Both the position numbers and the translations under genes were made by a program. Positions 1 to 12,879 of a stretch of DNA of 64,000 nt are shown here, in pieces. The stretch covers positions 33,014,767-33,078,766 of the forward strand of contig NW_026623089.1 in NCBI RefSeq assembly GCF_023065955.2. Direction: 5' to 3'. The notes under the pieces were generated by a model. It was given only the letters and a program-made list of their open reading frames with translations, did not search any database and had not been told where the DNA came from. The stretch is from Ursus arctos (Eukaryota > Chordata > Mammalia > Carnivora > Ursidae). Each line of letters starts with the position of its first letter. Within the stretch, counting starts at the first letter, position 1.

Positions 1-1779
1 AAAGGGACAAAAAGGCAAAAGTCATTTAGGTTCAGACTAATCCTTCATAATCTAAGCTCTTGCAAAGGGCAGCATACTTTTCTAATATCTGGACCTTAGG
101 GTAAACTTTGTGAGATGTCTCGTCTTGTTTGTTCAGGAGTAAACCCAAATACATCTTCCTTTAATTCTTTGGCACTTCAAATGAATTTAGGATTGTCTAA
201 GGAAAAAAATGCTTGCGGGAGGAGCTGTGTGAACAAGCTTGTTGTCCTGCTACTATATCTAGTCAAGCATTCGGATACTACAACTTTGGCAAATCCCATT
301 AATACTTTAAGAAGTCAAAGACTTTAAAACTTCTAAAGAAAGTTCCTGTGAAGTAGTCACAGGGGCAAGTTTAAGCAAGCAGAGTGTGTATACAATATAG
401 TAACAAATATAATGCAAACAAAAGAAGATTTGTTTAATTATAGTGGAAATAATTGTTATTTAAAAGTGCCTCCTTCCTCATCATAAAAGACCAAACTGGA
501 CTAGTGGCAAAAGAATTGTATGTTATGATGCCTTAAGATTAGGAACAGAAGACAGAAATTTCAAAGTAAAGTCTTGGCAGACGCCCAGTCTCCACAGCAA
601 GAATTATGGCCAAACAATTCCTTCATAAGTTCCAAGTCTTGTTCATGTCCCTTTAGGTAGACTCCAAAGTTGTTCATCTTGAGTCAAATACAAGTATATA
701 TATTTATCAGGGTTCGTCTATCTTTCTGTGGTGAAGTATATCTGAACTTCTTTCCTAAACGTTATAACCAGTTGGGTGTATAGTAGAGAGAGATGATCAG
801 ACTACGTATAAAACGGTGGAAGTGAGTAAGTGAGGGGAATAATGAGAACAAGGACGTGGGTGTTCGGAGTATTTCCCTTACCAAACAAGACTATGACAAG
901 AACTATGCTCCTTTTAGGTCACCGTGATGCAGATCTGGCACATTGGCCTCACCATCACCCTGAAAGTGAGCTAAGTGCAAGAGATGGTAACTGCTGACTC
1001 CATCAATTAATGACATCTGTGCAATGAGGCATCCTAAAAGTCACCAATTTTAGCAATGAAGATTAAGCACCCCATGAAAAACAACTCTCAGAAGTAAACT
1101 GTACAATATTTTTCTTCACAGATTTCCTTAAGCCATTAAAATACACAGTGAAATAGTTCAGGAAACAGTTTCCCAAGGTCATACAAGAGTTATGAAGAGA
1201 AGGAGGACTCCATTCTATTTCATGATTTCCTACAAAAGAATGTCCTCATCAACACACCATTTGGATACTTCAGTGGCTTTCTTTTTATACTCCTTAATTT
1301 TTATCCTTTAGCCAAGATATCCTTCTGAATCTACTAGTCTTCAACTTTATCTTCATTGATCTCTCAAACTGTCTAGTTCTTATTTTATTGTCTACTGTTC
1401 AATTCTGTTTCTTCAGTGGCTGGCTATGGAAGGCACTTAAACATTTGTTGAATAAATGAATGAGTTAAAGAAGAAATAAATGAAAATCCATACATATATA
1501 ATGCTTTTTACAGCAAACAGTTTCAGCATTCTACTAAAATATGTTTAATTTATTTACACACTGTCTTCTTCCAAAGGGGTTTTAAAAGGCAACTTATAAA
1601 AATACTTGTGAGATAAACACAATAACTGAGAAAACTCAGGGCCAAGAAAAAGTGAAGGTAGAAGATGAAGTAAGTACACAAAATGCACATGTTAAGTCCA
1701 CATGAAGAAGGCACTGTGAAACATTGTGAACCACATCATCAGTAATTAACAGCAAACAATTATCAGTGGCTAGACTACC

Positions 1780-2645
1780 AAAATTATCATCTGTTCATCC
1801 TGATTCTGATTTTGTCCATTTCCAATCTATTCTCCTCAGAGCAGCCAGGATAATCTTTTTTTTTTTTTTTTTTAAGATTTATTTATTTGAGAGAGAGAGA
1901 GAACAAGTTGGGGGGAAGGACAAAGGGAAGAGAATCTCCAGCAGACTCCAAGTTGAGCATGGACCCCTATGTGGACTCAATCTCACAACCCATGAGATCA
2001 TGACCTGAGCCGAAACCAAGAGTTGAAGCTCAACTGAATGAGCCAACCAGAAGCCCCCAGAATAATCTTTTAAAAATGTAAATCAGAGTATGATACTAAA
2101 CTGCTTAAAACCCTTGAATGGCTTCCCATCATATTTAACATCCCAAACTACTTAACAAGGCCCTCAAGGCTCTACATGATCTGGCTCTGATAATCTTCCC
2201 AATTTCATTTGCACCTCTCCTTCCCTTGCTCACTACTTTAAAGCCTACTATTATCCTTTCTCTTTCTTGACAGCACTTTAGGACTTTGCACTTGCTCTTC
2301 CTTCTGCTGCCAGGAATGCTATTTCCCCATATCTCCCAATTTCATCCACATATCTACTCAAATGTCATCTCGTTAAATGTGTTCCCTGACAACCCAATAC
2401 AAAGGTACCCCTTGCCCCCAGTCACTATAACATTGACCTGTTTTGTTTTTCTCACAGGATCTAAATCTATTTGAAATTCTATCTAAAACTGTTTAGAAAT
2501 CATCACTTTTGGTTGTGGATTTTCCTTCAACAAAATGAGATTGTGAGAGTATGGGTCTTGCCTATCTTGTTCACCACTGTATCTCCAGCATTTAAAACAG
2601 TGCCCAGAGCAGGTGCTCAAATATTTGTTCAGTAAATGAAGAAAT
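1780..2645 (+). repeat. LINE-2 (L2) 3' region, split by a SINE
   Basis: Typical L2 text is recognisable: GGCTTCCCATCATATTTAAC, a CAGGAATGCTATTTCCCC block, CTCAAATGTCATCTC, and an end resembling CACTGTATCTCCAGC...GTGCCCAGAGCAGGTGCTCAA. It runs in the plus direction, antisense to EXOC6. Confidence 0.75.
1853..2060 (-). repeat. Can-SINE (long type) inserted in L2
   Basis: Poly-T then AAGATTTATTTATTTGAGAG at the left, and a decayed tRNA-like head at the right. The flanks share AATAATCTTTT, a target-site duplication splitting the L2 at 1780-2645. Confidence 0.88.
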
Positions 2646-3352
2646 ATCTGAAAATAGAATAGCTCTTGGTGATCTGGCTTAATCTGGGGAGCTTTCAGTT
2701 TCCCTAGAGCAGTGAGGGCTGAATAACTGTTTTTAGTTCACTTAAAATGCCTTTGAAAATCTAAAAACACTGGACCCTCTTCTCAGTAAAATACACATAC
2801 AAACAAAATTTTGTATGAACCTCCTAAAATCAATCCCCAGATTAGAATCCCTAATCCACAGGCATGTAAGGGCCTTTATGCAATGCAATCTACATTTAAC
2901 CAATTCTTGTCAATGAAGTTAAAGGCTGAGAGTAAAAAGAAAATCAATACAACGCTACAAATCATTCCTAACAGATTTCTCTACAAAGTAATAGTATATA
3001 AGAAAAGTCAAATGAAGAATAGCCATGGTTAATGGCTGCTTAGTCTTCTCATGTAGCGCATTGTATTGAGAAGCCCAGATTTGCAATTCATCATTTAAAA
3101 AAAAGGTATATGTGTTGATGACATACATAGTAAGAAAACAGATTTGCATTTATGTTTGCCTCTTTAAAAAACAACTAAATGAGATCATACTGGATCAGGA
3201 TATAGATAGAATAAGTCAAGTTCCAAGAACTGATTAAAAAAATAATAATAAAAGAACTAACCTGAACTCTTTTGGAGGAAGAGAAATTTCTGTGGGTACC
3301 ATTAATAAAAAGATGTGTAGGGTCACAAAATGACTCAAAAATGTATTCTTTC

Positions 3353-3582
3353 TTTCTTTCTTTTTGAAAGAAGGCATAATTTAAAATGATTTATTTATTC
3401 ATTTTAGAGAGAGAGAGAGAGAGAGCATGAGCAAGGGTAGGGGCAGAGGAAAAGAATCCGGAAGTCAACTTCCTGCTAAGCGTGGAGCCCAGACACAGGG
3501 CTTGATCCCAGGACCCCGAGATCATGACCTGAGCTAAAATCAAGAGTTGGCCACTTAACCGACTGAGCCACCCAGGAACCCC
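3353..3582 (-). repeat. Can-SINE
   Basis: GA-rich body and head GACTGAGCCACCCAGGAACC at the right. The target-site duplication AAAAATGTATTCTTT is perfect on both sides (about 3339 and 3583). Confidence 0.92.
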
Positions 3583-5261
3583 AAAAATGTATTCTTTAAA
3601 TTACGTCAGATCAAAGAAGCAACAGAAGGTAAAGAATATTTTTAGGTGTAAAACTCCTCCTCTGCCTGCCAGGGAGGACTTGGTGTCAGATAAAAAAAGA
3701 TCAGCTGAACAAAGTAGCTTTTGTCCCCTACCCCTTCTCTTCTATAGCTATAGGTGCTTACAGCTAAGTTAATGTGTAAAGTAAACCATCTGGGCAAAAA
3801 ATTTCTGTAAGTTCTAAAGGACTTCGAACTTTTTTCATCATATTTTTAACACCACTAAACAGTAATACTATTTTCTTTGTGAGAGTTTTGGCTTTGTTTT
3901 AATGTTCTTATTATGGCAAGTGTTAGATTTTCTGTCTCAAGGAAAGGTACAATTAACCTGAAAAAAGTCACTTCAATTATATTTCCTTTCTAATACTAAG
4001 AGACATTCTTTACAACTAACAAAATATAGAACTTACCTTGATCATTTTATCAAAAGATCTCTCCTTCAAATTTTTCCCATCTTACTTATAGTGTATTAAA
4101 GAAAAAAAGTAGCAAATATATCATTTTCATCCAAGTATGCATACTGTGGCTCAGTAACAATAGTCCTGATGATTCACTAAGGAGTCTGACAACTGTTAGA
4201 ATTTGAACTCCACATGAGCTGGTATTTTAATTTCCCACTTAAATCTTTTCATTCTTCACAAGCAATCTTGTGTTACTGTTTCATGCTTCTTAAAAACAAG
4301 TTATTCTGTATGACTGACTGACTGGTTTACTGCATCTAAGCAGCATTAATCCTCTGGTAATTATCACCCTTCATAAAATCCTCCAAATGTTTTTTTTTTA
4401 AAAAAAGGAAGTTTAACAAATTATTGTTGAAAACTATTTTTCATTTTTGTATTATTTGTATTTTAATATTTAAATTTCATCTATCTACTGAAAGACTTAT
4501 CTATTTGTTATCACAGCCCTCTGTTTTAACCAGGTAGTTCTAAGAATCTATAGATTAAAGTAATGCAAACAGCGGTCTAGGTAATTCAGGGTTAAACTGT
4601 GTGCCGTAGAACACTGTTTTGCAAGACAGTAAGAGATTTTCATTTCTGAAAAGTATTCAGTACTCAGGTTTGGGGGGAAAAGGGAATACACCTTTACTCT
4701 AAGACTTCTCAAAGCCTTTAATGTGCTGATGAAATTTTGAATTTATAAGAGAGGGACAAAATATATAGGATTTCCTAAATTTATTTGACCATAATCTACT
4801 TTCTTTATGACTCACTGTTCCAAACAACAGTAGTTTAATAAATGCTCCTTTATTTAATTCTGTTTTATATTTGGTCATTGCTAATCACTTAATTAAGGTG
4901 TATATTGCCTTTGTCTAAATTCTTGTAATTCTCCTGTCCAGAATATTTCTTTATCCATAAAAGAATAAGCAGTTGGTTTTGGAGTGATAACAACATTTCT
5001 TAGAAATAACCTATGTTACTATTTTAGTATCCCTAATGATGGCTGAGATAAGTCAAGAATCGTTATACTTTTACTTGAGAAAGCACAGAAATGTGTCATG
5101 CATTTTTAGAAATACTCATCAAAAAACGGAAACAGAAAAATAAAATTTACTGCTTTTAAAGAATGTTTGTTTATAGAGAACAGGAACTTATACAGAATAC
5201 CTCAATTCCTAAGAAAGGTGTTTCTGTACTTCAAAAAAAAATGCTTTTGAGTATAGCTAAA

Positions 5262-5385
5262 AGATTCGTATTCACTTATTCAACATTTATTAATTGTTCA
5301 CTATGTGCTAAGAATAGCGTCTAGGCAATGGATGTACAACAGTGAACAAAAAGGGCATGATTCTTGTCCTCGTGGGCATGTAATT
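5262..5385 (+). repeat. Ancient high-copy mammalian repeat fragment
   Basis: Sequence of the form CAACATTTATTAATTGTTCA, CTATGTGCTAAGAATAG, CAGTGAACAAAAAGGGCATG, CTTGTCCTCGTGGG. This is a familiar old mammalian repeat that I cannot name with confidence. Confidence 0.5.
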
Positions 5386-5679
5386 AAGCTTTTTTCTTTT
5401 ATATTGCCCATATTATTATGAATACTTACTCTAGAATTGTTTTGTTTTTAAAAATACCTTTGATGTGGTTAAGACTATAGTTAGGCTGGTACTAAAAAAC
5501 CTCAAACCTACAACTAATTTGCTAATGAGGAATGGCATGAACCATGAAATATAAGCATATAGTTAACTGGAAGGCAACAGAAGCCATTTTACTTGTACAT
5601 TAGAAGCACATATCATTTATGTCTCACAGTCTTGTGTTTTACAATTACTTTACATTAAAATGCTATGAGATCTAGTTCT

Positions 5680-6945
5680 TTTCAAAAATTGGTGCTGGGT
5701 CAATTGGATAACCATACAGAACAAAATGAGTCTTGAACCTCCACTCCACACCATGCACAAAAATCAATTCCAGATGGACTATAAACCTAAATGTGAATGG
5801 TAAAACAATAAAACTTTTAGAAGAAAACACAGAAAAATATCTTTATAATGTCAGGGACAGGCAAAGACTTCTTACACAGGACATTAACAAGAACTAACCA
5901 TAAAGGGATAAACTGGATTTCATTAAAATCATGAACTTCTATTCATCAAAAGACACAACTAAGAGTAAAAAGACAAGCCACAAAGCAGGAGAAGATATGT
6001 GCAATTACATATACTTGACAGAGGACTCACATTCAGAATATACAAAGAACCTCCACAAATCAGTAAGAAGTAGACAACAGATAAAATGGTAAAAAAAAAA
6101 AACCCTGCACAGGTTATTCACAAAAGAGGAGATTCAAATGGACAATAATATATGAAAAGGGATTCAATTTTATAAGTCAAATAAAAAAGTACAGATTAAG
6201 ACCACAATGTAAAATTACTGTATACCCACTGGAACGGCTAAAAAGAAGAGACAGATAATACCAAGTGATGACAAGGATGTAGAGCAACAAGAATTCTTCT
6301 ACACGCTGGCTGAAGCATAAACTAGCACTCCGTTGTGGCAAACTGCTTCACAGTGTCTATTATAACTCATCTTAGGCATGCCCACTGAATTAGCACTTCC
6401 ACTCCTAGGCAGACACCTTAACAGAAACGTGTGCATATGTTCACCAAAAGACACGCAAACAAATGTTCACGTTAGCCCAATTTCTAAAAGCAAAATTTCA
6501 ATCAACTCATATGTCTTATCAGTAGTAGAATGTATAAATTATGGTATGTTTGTATAATGGCAGACCTCACAGAAAAGGGAATGAAGGAACCACAACTACA
6601 TGTAACAACATGGATAAATTTCACAAACATGTTGAGCTAAAGAAGGAAGAACCTTCTTAAAAATTAAAGCTACATAATTTCATGTATACAAAGTTCAAAA
6701 TCAGGCTGAATTAATCTGTGGTGTCAGAGGTTGTGACAGTGGTCATCCTTTGAGAGGGAGAAGGGTAATGGCTGATAGAACAGTAAGAGGTAGGATGTCT
6801 TTCAAGGTACTTACTGGTCAAGTTTTCTTTCTTGATCTGGGTATTACCGAGGTGAATTCACATTGTGAAAATCAGCAACAGTACACTGAAGAATTGCCTG
6901 AATGTATGTTTACGTCAATAAAGCTTCTATTTGAAAAGTGCTATA
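5680..6945 (+). repeat. L1M 3' end (end of ORF2 and 3' UTR)
   Basis: The text matches the L1 ORF2 end: AATTGGATAACCATACAGAA, CTATAAACCTAAATGTGAATG, CTTTTAGAAGAAAACACAG, GGCAAAGACTTCTTACACAGG, GACAAGCCACAAAGCAGGAG. An L1MA/MB-like 3' UTR follows and ends near TTTACGTCAATAAAGCTT. No coding frame survives. Confidence 0.85.
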
Positions 6946-7064
6946 AGATCCAAATATATTTTGCACAATTCAAATTCTCTCTCAAATTCTCTACACATAG
7001 TTCAGAGGAATGTTCATTCCTCTTTCCCCTGGTTTGCCCAAAATCAAATACTTGAAAACAAGAT

Positions 7065-7279
7065 CTGGGGCACCTGTCTGACTCAGCCGGTAGAGCATAT
7101 GACTCTTGAACTCAGGGGTCATGAGTTCAAGGCCCACATTGGGCATGGAGCCTACGAAGAAAAGAAGAAAGAAAGAAGAAAAGAGAAGAAAAGAAAAGAA
7201 AAGAAAAGAAAAGAAAAGAAAAGAAAAGAAAGAAGGAAGGAAGGAAGGAAGGAAGGAAGGAAGGAAGGAAGGAAGGAAA

Positions 7280-7327
<48 letters not shown>

Positions 7328-7412
7328 AAAAAGAAAAGAAAGAAAAAGAGAGAGAGAGAGAAAGAAAGAAAGAAAGAAAGAAAAAAAGAAAGAGAGAGAG
7401 AGAAAGAAAGAG

Positions 7413-7467
<55 letters not shown>

Positions 7468-7479
7468 AAAAGAAATCAA
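7065..7479 (+). repeat. Short tRNA-type Can-SINE with huge GAAA tail
   Basis: The tRNA-like head (GGGGCACCTGTCTGACTCAG to CCCACATTGGGC) ends near 7150. Its A-rich tail has become a GAAA/GGAA array. The CAAGATCT sequence before the head (7059-7066) recurs after the array (about 7477-7484), so the microsatellite lies inside the retroposon. Confidence 0.85.
7156..7474 (+). repeat. (GAAA)n / (GGAA)n microsatellite
   Basis: About 320 bases of GAAA with a GGAA block at about 7231-7277 and short GA interruptions. It creates spurious Lys/Glu/Arg-rich and Ser/Phe/Leu-rich frames on the two strands. Confidence 0.97.
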
Positions 7480-7658
7480 GATCTAATCCTAGATGGGGAA
7501 AAAAATATTATGAGGTCATTTTCATGACACAGGATTGTAATAGGAAGAAAAAAATGGTATATCTGACTCATATCTAGGCTAATAGGAACCACATATTTGA
7601 TTTTCCTCTAAGGCTTTAGACTATATATTCCCAGGTTTTTAAAAGGCTCTTCCTATGA

Positions 7659-7838
7659 CAAAGTATCTAGTCTGTCACGAGTTGGAATTCTACGTGCTCT
7701 CCAATTGTGTCTAAATCACCATGCAAAACTCAAGGCACAATCGACCCCCAAAGTATCTAGTGTCTGTCACGAGTTGGAATTCTACGTGCTCTCCAATTGT
7801 GTCTAAATCACCATGCAAAACTCAAGGCACAATCGACC
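7659..7838 (+). repeat. 88/90-bp tandem duplication
   Basis: Copy 1 at 7659-7746 and copy 2 at 7749-7838 are identical apart from a 2-base TG insertion after TATCTAG in copy 2. Each contains CTGTCACGAGTTGGAATTC and ends in AATCGACC. Confidence 0.95.
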
Positions 7839-8010
7839 TCACATTGGTCTACCCCAAATATCACCCTTACACGAATGCAGTCTAAGAATTCCCAGCAAAT
7901 TGTTGGTTTGTTTGGAGGCTAACTAAAACTACCAGATCTTTTTCATATTATGTCAGATTTCTTCCAACTTATATATCTTTAAATTAAATTTAAAAATATT
8001 AAATACAAGG

Positions 8011-8121
8011 GGGTGCCTGGATGCCTCAGTTGGAAGAATATGCAACTCCTGATTCCAGGGTCATGAGTTTGAGCCCCATGTTGGGTGTAGAAATTATTCT
8101 AAATAAATATATAAATAAATA
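8011..8121 (+). repeat. Short Can-SINE, decayed
   Basis: GGGGGTGCCTGGATGCCTCA head, B-box-like GAGTTTGAGCCCC, then TTGGGTGTAGAAATTATTC and an AAATA tail. No clear target duplication. Confidence 0.85.
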
Positions 8122-8157
8122 AAGCATTTAATATTTTCCTTGCTAAATTTATTTATT

Positions 8158-8359
8158 TATTTTTTAAGATTTTATTTATTTATTTGACAGAGAGAGACAC
8201 AGCCAGCTAGAGAGGGAACACAAGCAGGGGGAGTGGGAGAGGAAGAAGCAGGCTCCCAGCGGAGCAGGGAGCCCAATGCAGGGCTTGATCCCAGGACCCT
8301 GGGATCAGGCCCTGGGTCGAAGGCAGACACTTAACGACTGAGCCACCCAGGCGCCCCTC
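8158..8359 (-). repeat. Can-SINE
   Basis: Head ACGACTGAGCCACCCAGGCG at the right. GCTAAATTTA flanks both ends. Confidence 0.95.
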
Positions 8360-8888
8360 CTGGCTAAATTTAACCTTGTTGGTTTTCACATCACTCAAGC
8401 AGCATTGTTCACTTATCACTACTAATAGCATGTTGAGTCTATAGGTAACCCTCTTAGCTTTGTGTCATCTATACATATAATTTGTATTTCTTCTATGTAT
8501 TTATTATCCCAGTCATTATTTTAAAAATATGTTGATTTCAAACTATCAAAGATAGACATCTAGAAGGTGATGCCAGAGTCTTGAAGCATTTCCCAAAGTA
8601 TGTTTCATGTAATACATTCCAAAATGAGTGAGGGAGGTGTTCTGTGATGAGTTTGGGAAATGCTGGGTTACCAGAGAATTTCTCAGTCCTTACAATTCTA
8701 ATGTACATGGTAAGTCTCTAAGAGGGAATTAGAGTATAAAGTGTTTCTCAAACTTGGCTGACTTAGAAACTCCTTTAAAGAAGTCTTTTCTTATCCTGAG
8801 AAATCACTGTTCCTGGAAAGACACTTAGAGAAACACTACTCTGGGGTGATAATGATACAAGAGCCAACTTCTATGGGCAAATTATTGT

Positions 8889-8997
8889 TTTATTTTTATT
8901 TTTTTTAAAGTAGGCTCCACGCCCAATTGGGGCTTGAACTCATGACCCTGAGATCGAGAGTTACATGCTCTACCAACTGAGCCAGCCAGGTGCCCCA
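8889..8997 (-). repeat. Short Can-SINE
   Basis: TTTTTTTAAAGTAGGCTCCA through CAACTGAGCCAGCCAGGTGC. It is the tRNA-like portion only. Confidence 0.9.
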
Positions 8998-9396
8998 TGA
9001 GATTGTCTTAGTAGCCTCAAATCCACCTAACTGCATTATCCTCCAACCTACCTAAACTTCTTCATATTGTCAAAAGATTATCAACATATTGTCGAATGCA
9101 GCAATGATATATCTTACTAGTCTAAACTTATCACAAAGTGAAACAGAATTGGGTAAAGAGGCTTTAGTATTAGGATTAGTAAGCCATGGATGCTCAATCT
9201 ACTGTGAGAATTATGTTCAGTAAGAAGCTATAGAGATGAGATATATATTTTGAAGTTTCCCACAAAATTGGCTACATCTTAAAAATTCTGGTGATGAAAA
9301 ACTAATCTTCAGTTATATAAAAACTAAAATTCGGTTATATGGGACATCTGCTTTTCTAGTGATATTTAGTGAAATATTTCTGCGTATTAAGTTATA

Positions 9397-9600
9397 GGGG
9401 TGCCTGGGTGGCTCAGGTGGTTAAGCATCTGACTTCAGCTTAGATCGTGATCCAGGAGTCCTGGGGCTGAGCCCCATGTGAGGCTCCCTGCTCAGTGGGG
9501 AGCCTGCTTCGCCCTCTCCCTCTGCCCTCCCCTCTCCCCCTCCCCTACCTGTGCTCTCTCTCACTCTGCTAAGAAATAAATAAAATCTTAAAAAAAAAAA
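9397..9600 (+). repeat. Can-SINE (first of a head-to-tail trio)
   Basis: GGGGTGCCTGGGTGGCTCAG head, TC-rich body and AATAAATAAAATCTT plus poly(A). It is directly abutted by the next copy. Confidence 0.95.
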
Positions 9601-9604
9601 GGGG

Positions 9605-9807
9605 GGGGGGCGCCTGGGTGGCGCAGTCATTAAGCATCTGCCTTCGGCTCAGGGCGTGATCCCAGCGTTCTGGGATCGAGCCCCACATCAGGCTCCTCCG
9701 CTGGGAGCCTGCTTCTTCCTCTCCCATTCCCCCTGCTTGTGTTCCCTCTCTCACTGGCTATCTCTCTCTGTCAAATAAATAAATAAAATCTTTATAAAAA
9801 AAAAAAA
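9605..9807 (+). repeat. Can-SINE (second of trio)
   Basis: It starts in a run of ten G, then CGCCTGGGTGGCGCAG. The body has the young CGCTGGGAGCCTGCTTCTTC type and a poly(A) tail ending at 9807. Confidence 0.95.
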
Positions 9808-9820
9808 GAATGAGTTATAG

Positions 9821-9914
9821 GGGCACCAGCCTGGCTGAGTCAGTAGAGCATGTGATTCCTAATCTTGGGGTCACGAGTTCAAGCCCCAGGTTGGGCTTAA
9901 GCTTACTTAAAAAA
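9821..9914 (+). repeat. Short Can-SINE (third of trio)
   Basis: GGGCACCAGCCTGGCTGAGT head. Flanked by AATGAGTTATAG (about 9809) and AATGAGTCATAG (about 9915). Confidence 0.9.
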
Positions 9915-12762
9915 AATGAGTCATAGAAAATTATCACTAAATTCTGTATAGTATATAAAGAATATTATAATAAAAATAGTTTGAAATTTTTAAGGTTTTC
10001 ATACGTCAAAAGAATTTTATATATTCATCTGAAATCCATTCGAAAGATTACATTTAACAAAATAGATGGTCTTTGTAAAAGAAAATAGACACATGTAAGT
10101 ATACCGAAGTCCTTCTTTCAGGGAATTAATTTCAGAACTGGGGGTAGGAGGATGATAGGGTTTACTTATAAAAAAAAAAGTTTACACATACAAATCATAT
10201 TAAAACAGCACATTTAAAATTGATTGAGACACTATATTCACATAATGCGGTACCAGTACCACTAGTCCTCCGCATTGTCTGTGGGCTAGTAGACCTTAAG
10301 ATGTTGTTGAGATAACTGGCTTCCATTAGCAAGCATGTGATTGGCAGGATGATAAAGTCTTTTCACTCACAGGTCAGCTATTTCCTTTTCTTTAAAAGAG
10401 GGCAATTCTGATGATCCATCTTTTAGCTACAGTCTCTCATTGAGTCCCAATTCTCTTGCCTTCAGCTTTGATATGGTTCTAACTTTCCTCTTGTATCAGC
10501 TCATACTTGTCATCAACTCCTCTATTCAGAACAGCAAATATCAGGAGTTTGACCTCAGGGCAAAGTCCGGGTGGGCAGGTAAAATCTGACCACTGGACCT
10601 ACTTCCTAATCTTTCATACCCAGCAATTCATGAAGCAGTATCAAATTCAAACTAAAAAACAGAAGCATGACCCCTTATAAGTACTATGAAAAGGGCTCTT
10701 TTGCCTTTCTAAGTACACTTGAAAAGAACTGTCAGCTACCCTATTAAGACAGAAATGGATCACAGGCTAGAAAAAAAAGAAGGAAAATGCAGAAACCCAA
10801 ATGAAATGTAAATAAAAGTGTTAGCACCCTCTTTATGTTTGGTGATATAGTACTTCATATAAAAATATTAAAATAACATTCTATGAAATGTCTTCATGAA
10901 GTCAGGAACATTAAATCACTAATGAAACTTTAAGGCATCTTTATTTAAATAACACTGACATCTGATACAAAAATCTTCTATCGCCTCATTTGAGACTTTA
11001 AAGACTAATTTTATTTTCAGTCAATTCCCATACTTGGCATTTCACCACTTAACTATTTATAAATTAATTTGAGAAACAAATGTATGTGAAAAATAATTAT
11101 CTTTGTCGAGTTATTAAATCCAAGCCTCTAAAATGATGAAATTCAAGTATGTCTCAGTGGTCCAGCAGCTAAAGACAAGAGTTAGTTGCATCTTCTTGTT
11201 TCAGAATGCAAAAGTACAAAAATAGAGTATGATTAAATTTTAACAATAATTAGGAAAAATTATTTTAAGCCCCTTTTTAAAACTAGAATACATTAAAAAT
11301 TACCTCATTAAAATTTATCTACTAGTAACCTACACTGAATACTAAAGAGTATACTTTAAAACTGTGTTTTATATTAAATAGGTATTTCTACATAAATCTT
11401 TAACAGTTCTACATGTGTCATAATAGATTTCAGAATTCTAAACTTTTCTAATAGATTTTTTTGTATTCACTTAAAAGATTCTTAAAAAATAACATTGATG
11501 AGGAAAAGCCAACCGGGCCTTAATGCCTGGAAATGCACATACTTAAAAAGTAAATTCAACCAAAAAGACTTGAGATGTTTATTAATATAAATGTACAATG
11601 TAAGTGTGCCTTAATAACAATTCCCTGGTGAGGGAATGCTTTACATATGCTTGTAAAGAGGCCTTCTTTGGTGTCAAATGATGATAGTCTTTGAAGGAGG
11701 AAAGTACCTGGGATTAGAGTTTTAATCTGCATTGAACCAACCTCCTATTTGAACAAATCAAATAACAGAATCTTTACCCACAGTTTCAAATGTGGTCCTA
11801 TTCACAGTCCTACAATGTGATTACAAACTAGTTAATACCATACAAATTCATACAAAACTGACAAAATATCACATAATAAATTTCAAATTTTCTGAGAACA
11901 GATTATTTGTATATATTGGGAGATATCCTCAAATTATATACTCTTTGGTTTGGAGAACATATTTATGTCCTTGTAACAGGGAAACCTACCCCAGTAAGTG
12001 GCTATAACCTAATTAAGAAATGAACATACAACCACGCTTATTCCCAGTTTGCTAAAGGACTCCATTTTCTGTATTAGATCATCTTGTTCAGGGCAATAAG
12101 ACCGCAACAGAGAGAACTCCTTCTAAAGCAAATAGATCTACCTTCTATATGAAGGACATCTTTGGGTAAACTGGAATAAAAGTTCAGAGTCCACCTTCTT
12201 CATTTTCTACTATCTTCTCCAACTTAGTAAGGATGATCATTTCTGGTTTGGCATAATACATGAACACTGACTGCAAACAGAAATATTAACGTATCTTATA
12301 TGTTCAGTGCTTTACAGATAAAAAACTGGGAAATAGGGATAACATTTTCAGTTTCCTTCTCAACCTGACTTGAAGATACACCATTTATATCCACATGACT
12401 CACTGTCCTGTAAGTATTTCTATCCAGTTCGTGGGGGTTTTGTTTCTTTAAAAGAGTTTTAAGCTCCACAAGAACAAAATTCTCTTTTACATTACTTTTG
12501 TGTCTATTTCAACTGTATCACACCTCTCCAAATAATCAGTAACTACATAGTAGTTCATACATATTTATAGAAGACTGGTTTGGAATTAAAGCAAAAACAG
12601 CTGTATTCTCACACATTCACTGAAACTACTCAAATTGGTCCTGCTCCAAACATCACTGTGGTGGTCTATTTGCATCAACAATGAAGACCCATCTTCGGGC
12701 ATCTCCATCTCCAAAGGGGATGGGACCATTAATAGACTGATATCACAATGGCTTTGTTGTTT

Positions 12763-12879
12763 TTTTTTTTTTAAAGATTTTATTTTTAAGTAATTTCTAC
12801 ACCCAATGTGGGACTTGAACTCACAACCCCGAGATCAAGAGTCCCGTGCTCCACAGACTGAACCAGCCAGGTACTCCCG
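12763..12879 (-). repeat. Short Can-SINE
   Basis: Poly-T, AAAGATTTTATTTTTAAG, then a tRNA-like part ending GAACCAGCCAGGTACTCCC. Flanks are CAATGGCTTTGTT and CAATTGCTTTGTT. Confidence 0.9.

Noticed and set aside
4020..4095. GTAAGTTC donor on the minus strand with an upstream pyrimidine-rich acceptor (possible exon of about 48 nt)
   Set aside because: The surrounding intron is phase 0, and in that phase both acceptor choices hit a stop at once or within five codons. There is also no EXOC6-like residue pattern.
6931..7527. Long frames on both strands rich in Lys/Glu/Arg or Ser/Phe/Leu
   Set aside because: They are translations of the GAAA/GGAA microsatellite and SINE head; no gene-like composition outside the repeat.
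8207..8431. Recurring short frames with a GGSVVKRLPSAQG-like phrase (also near 14.7, 21.9, 24.7, 43.8, 47.2 and 61.8 kb)
   Set aside because: They are the tRNA-like head of the Can-SINE read in one frame; the repetition reflects SINE copy number, not a protein family.
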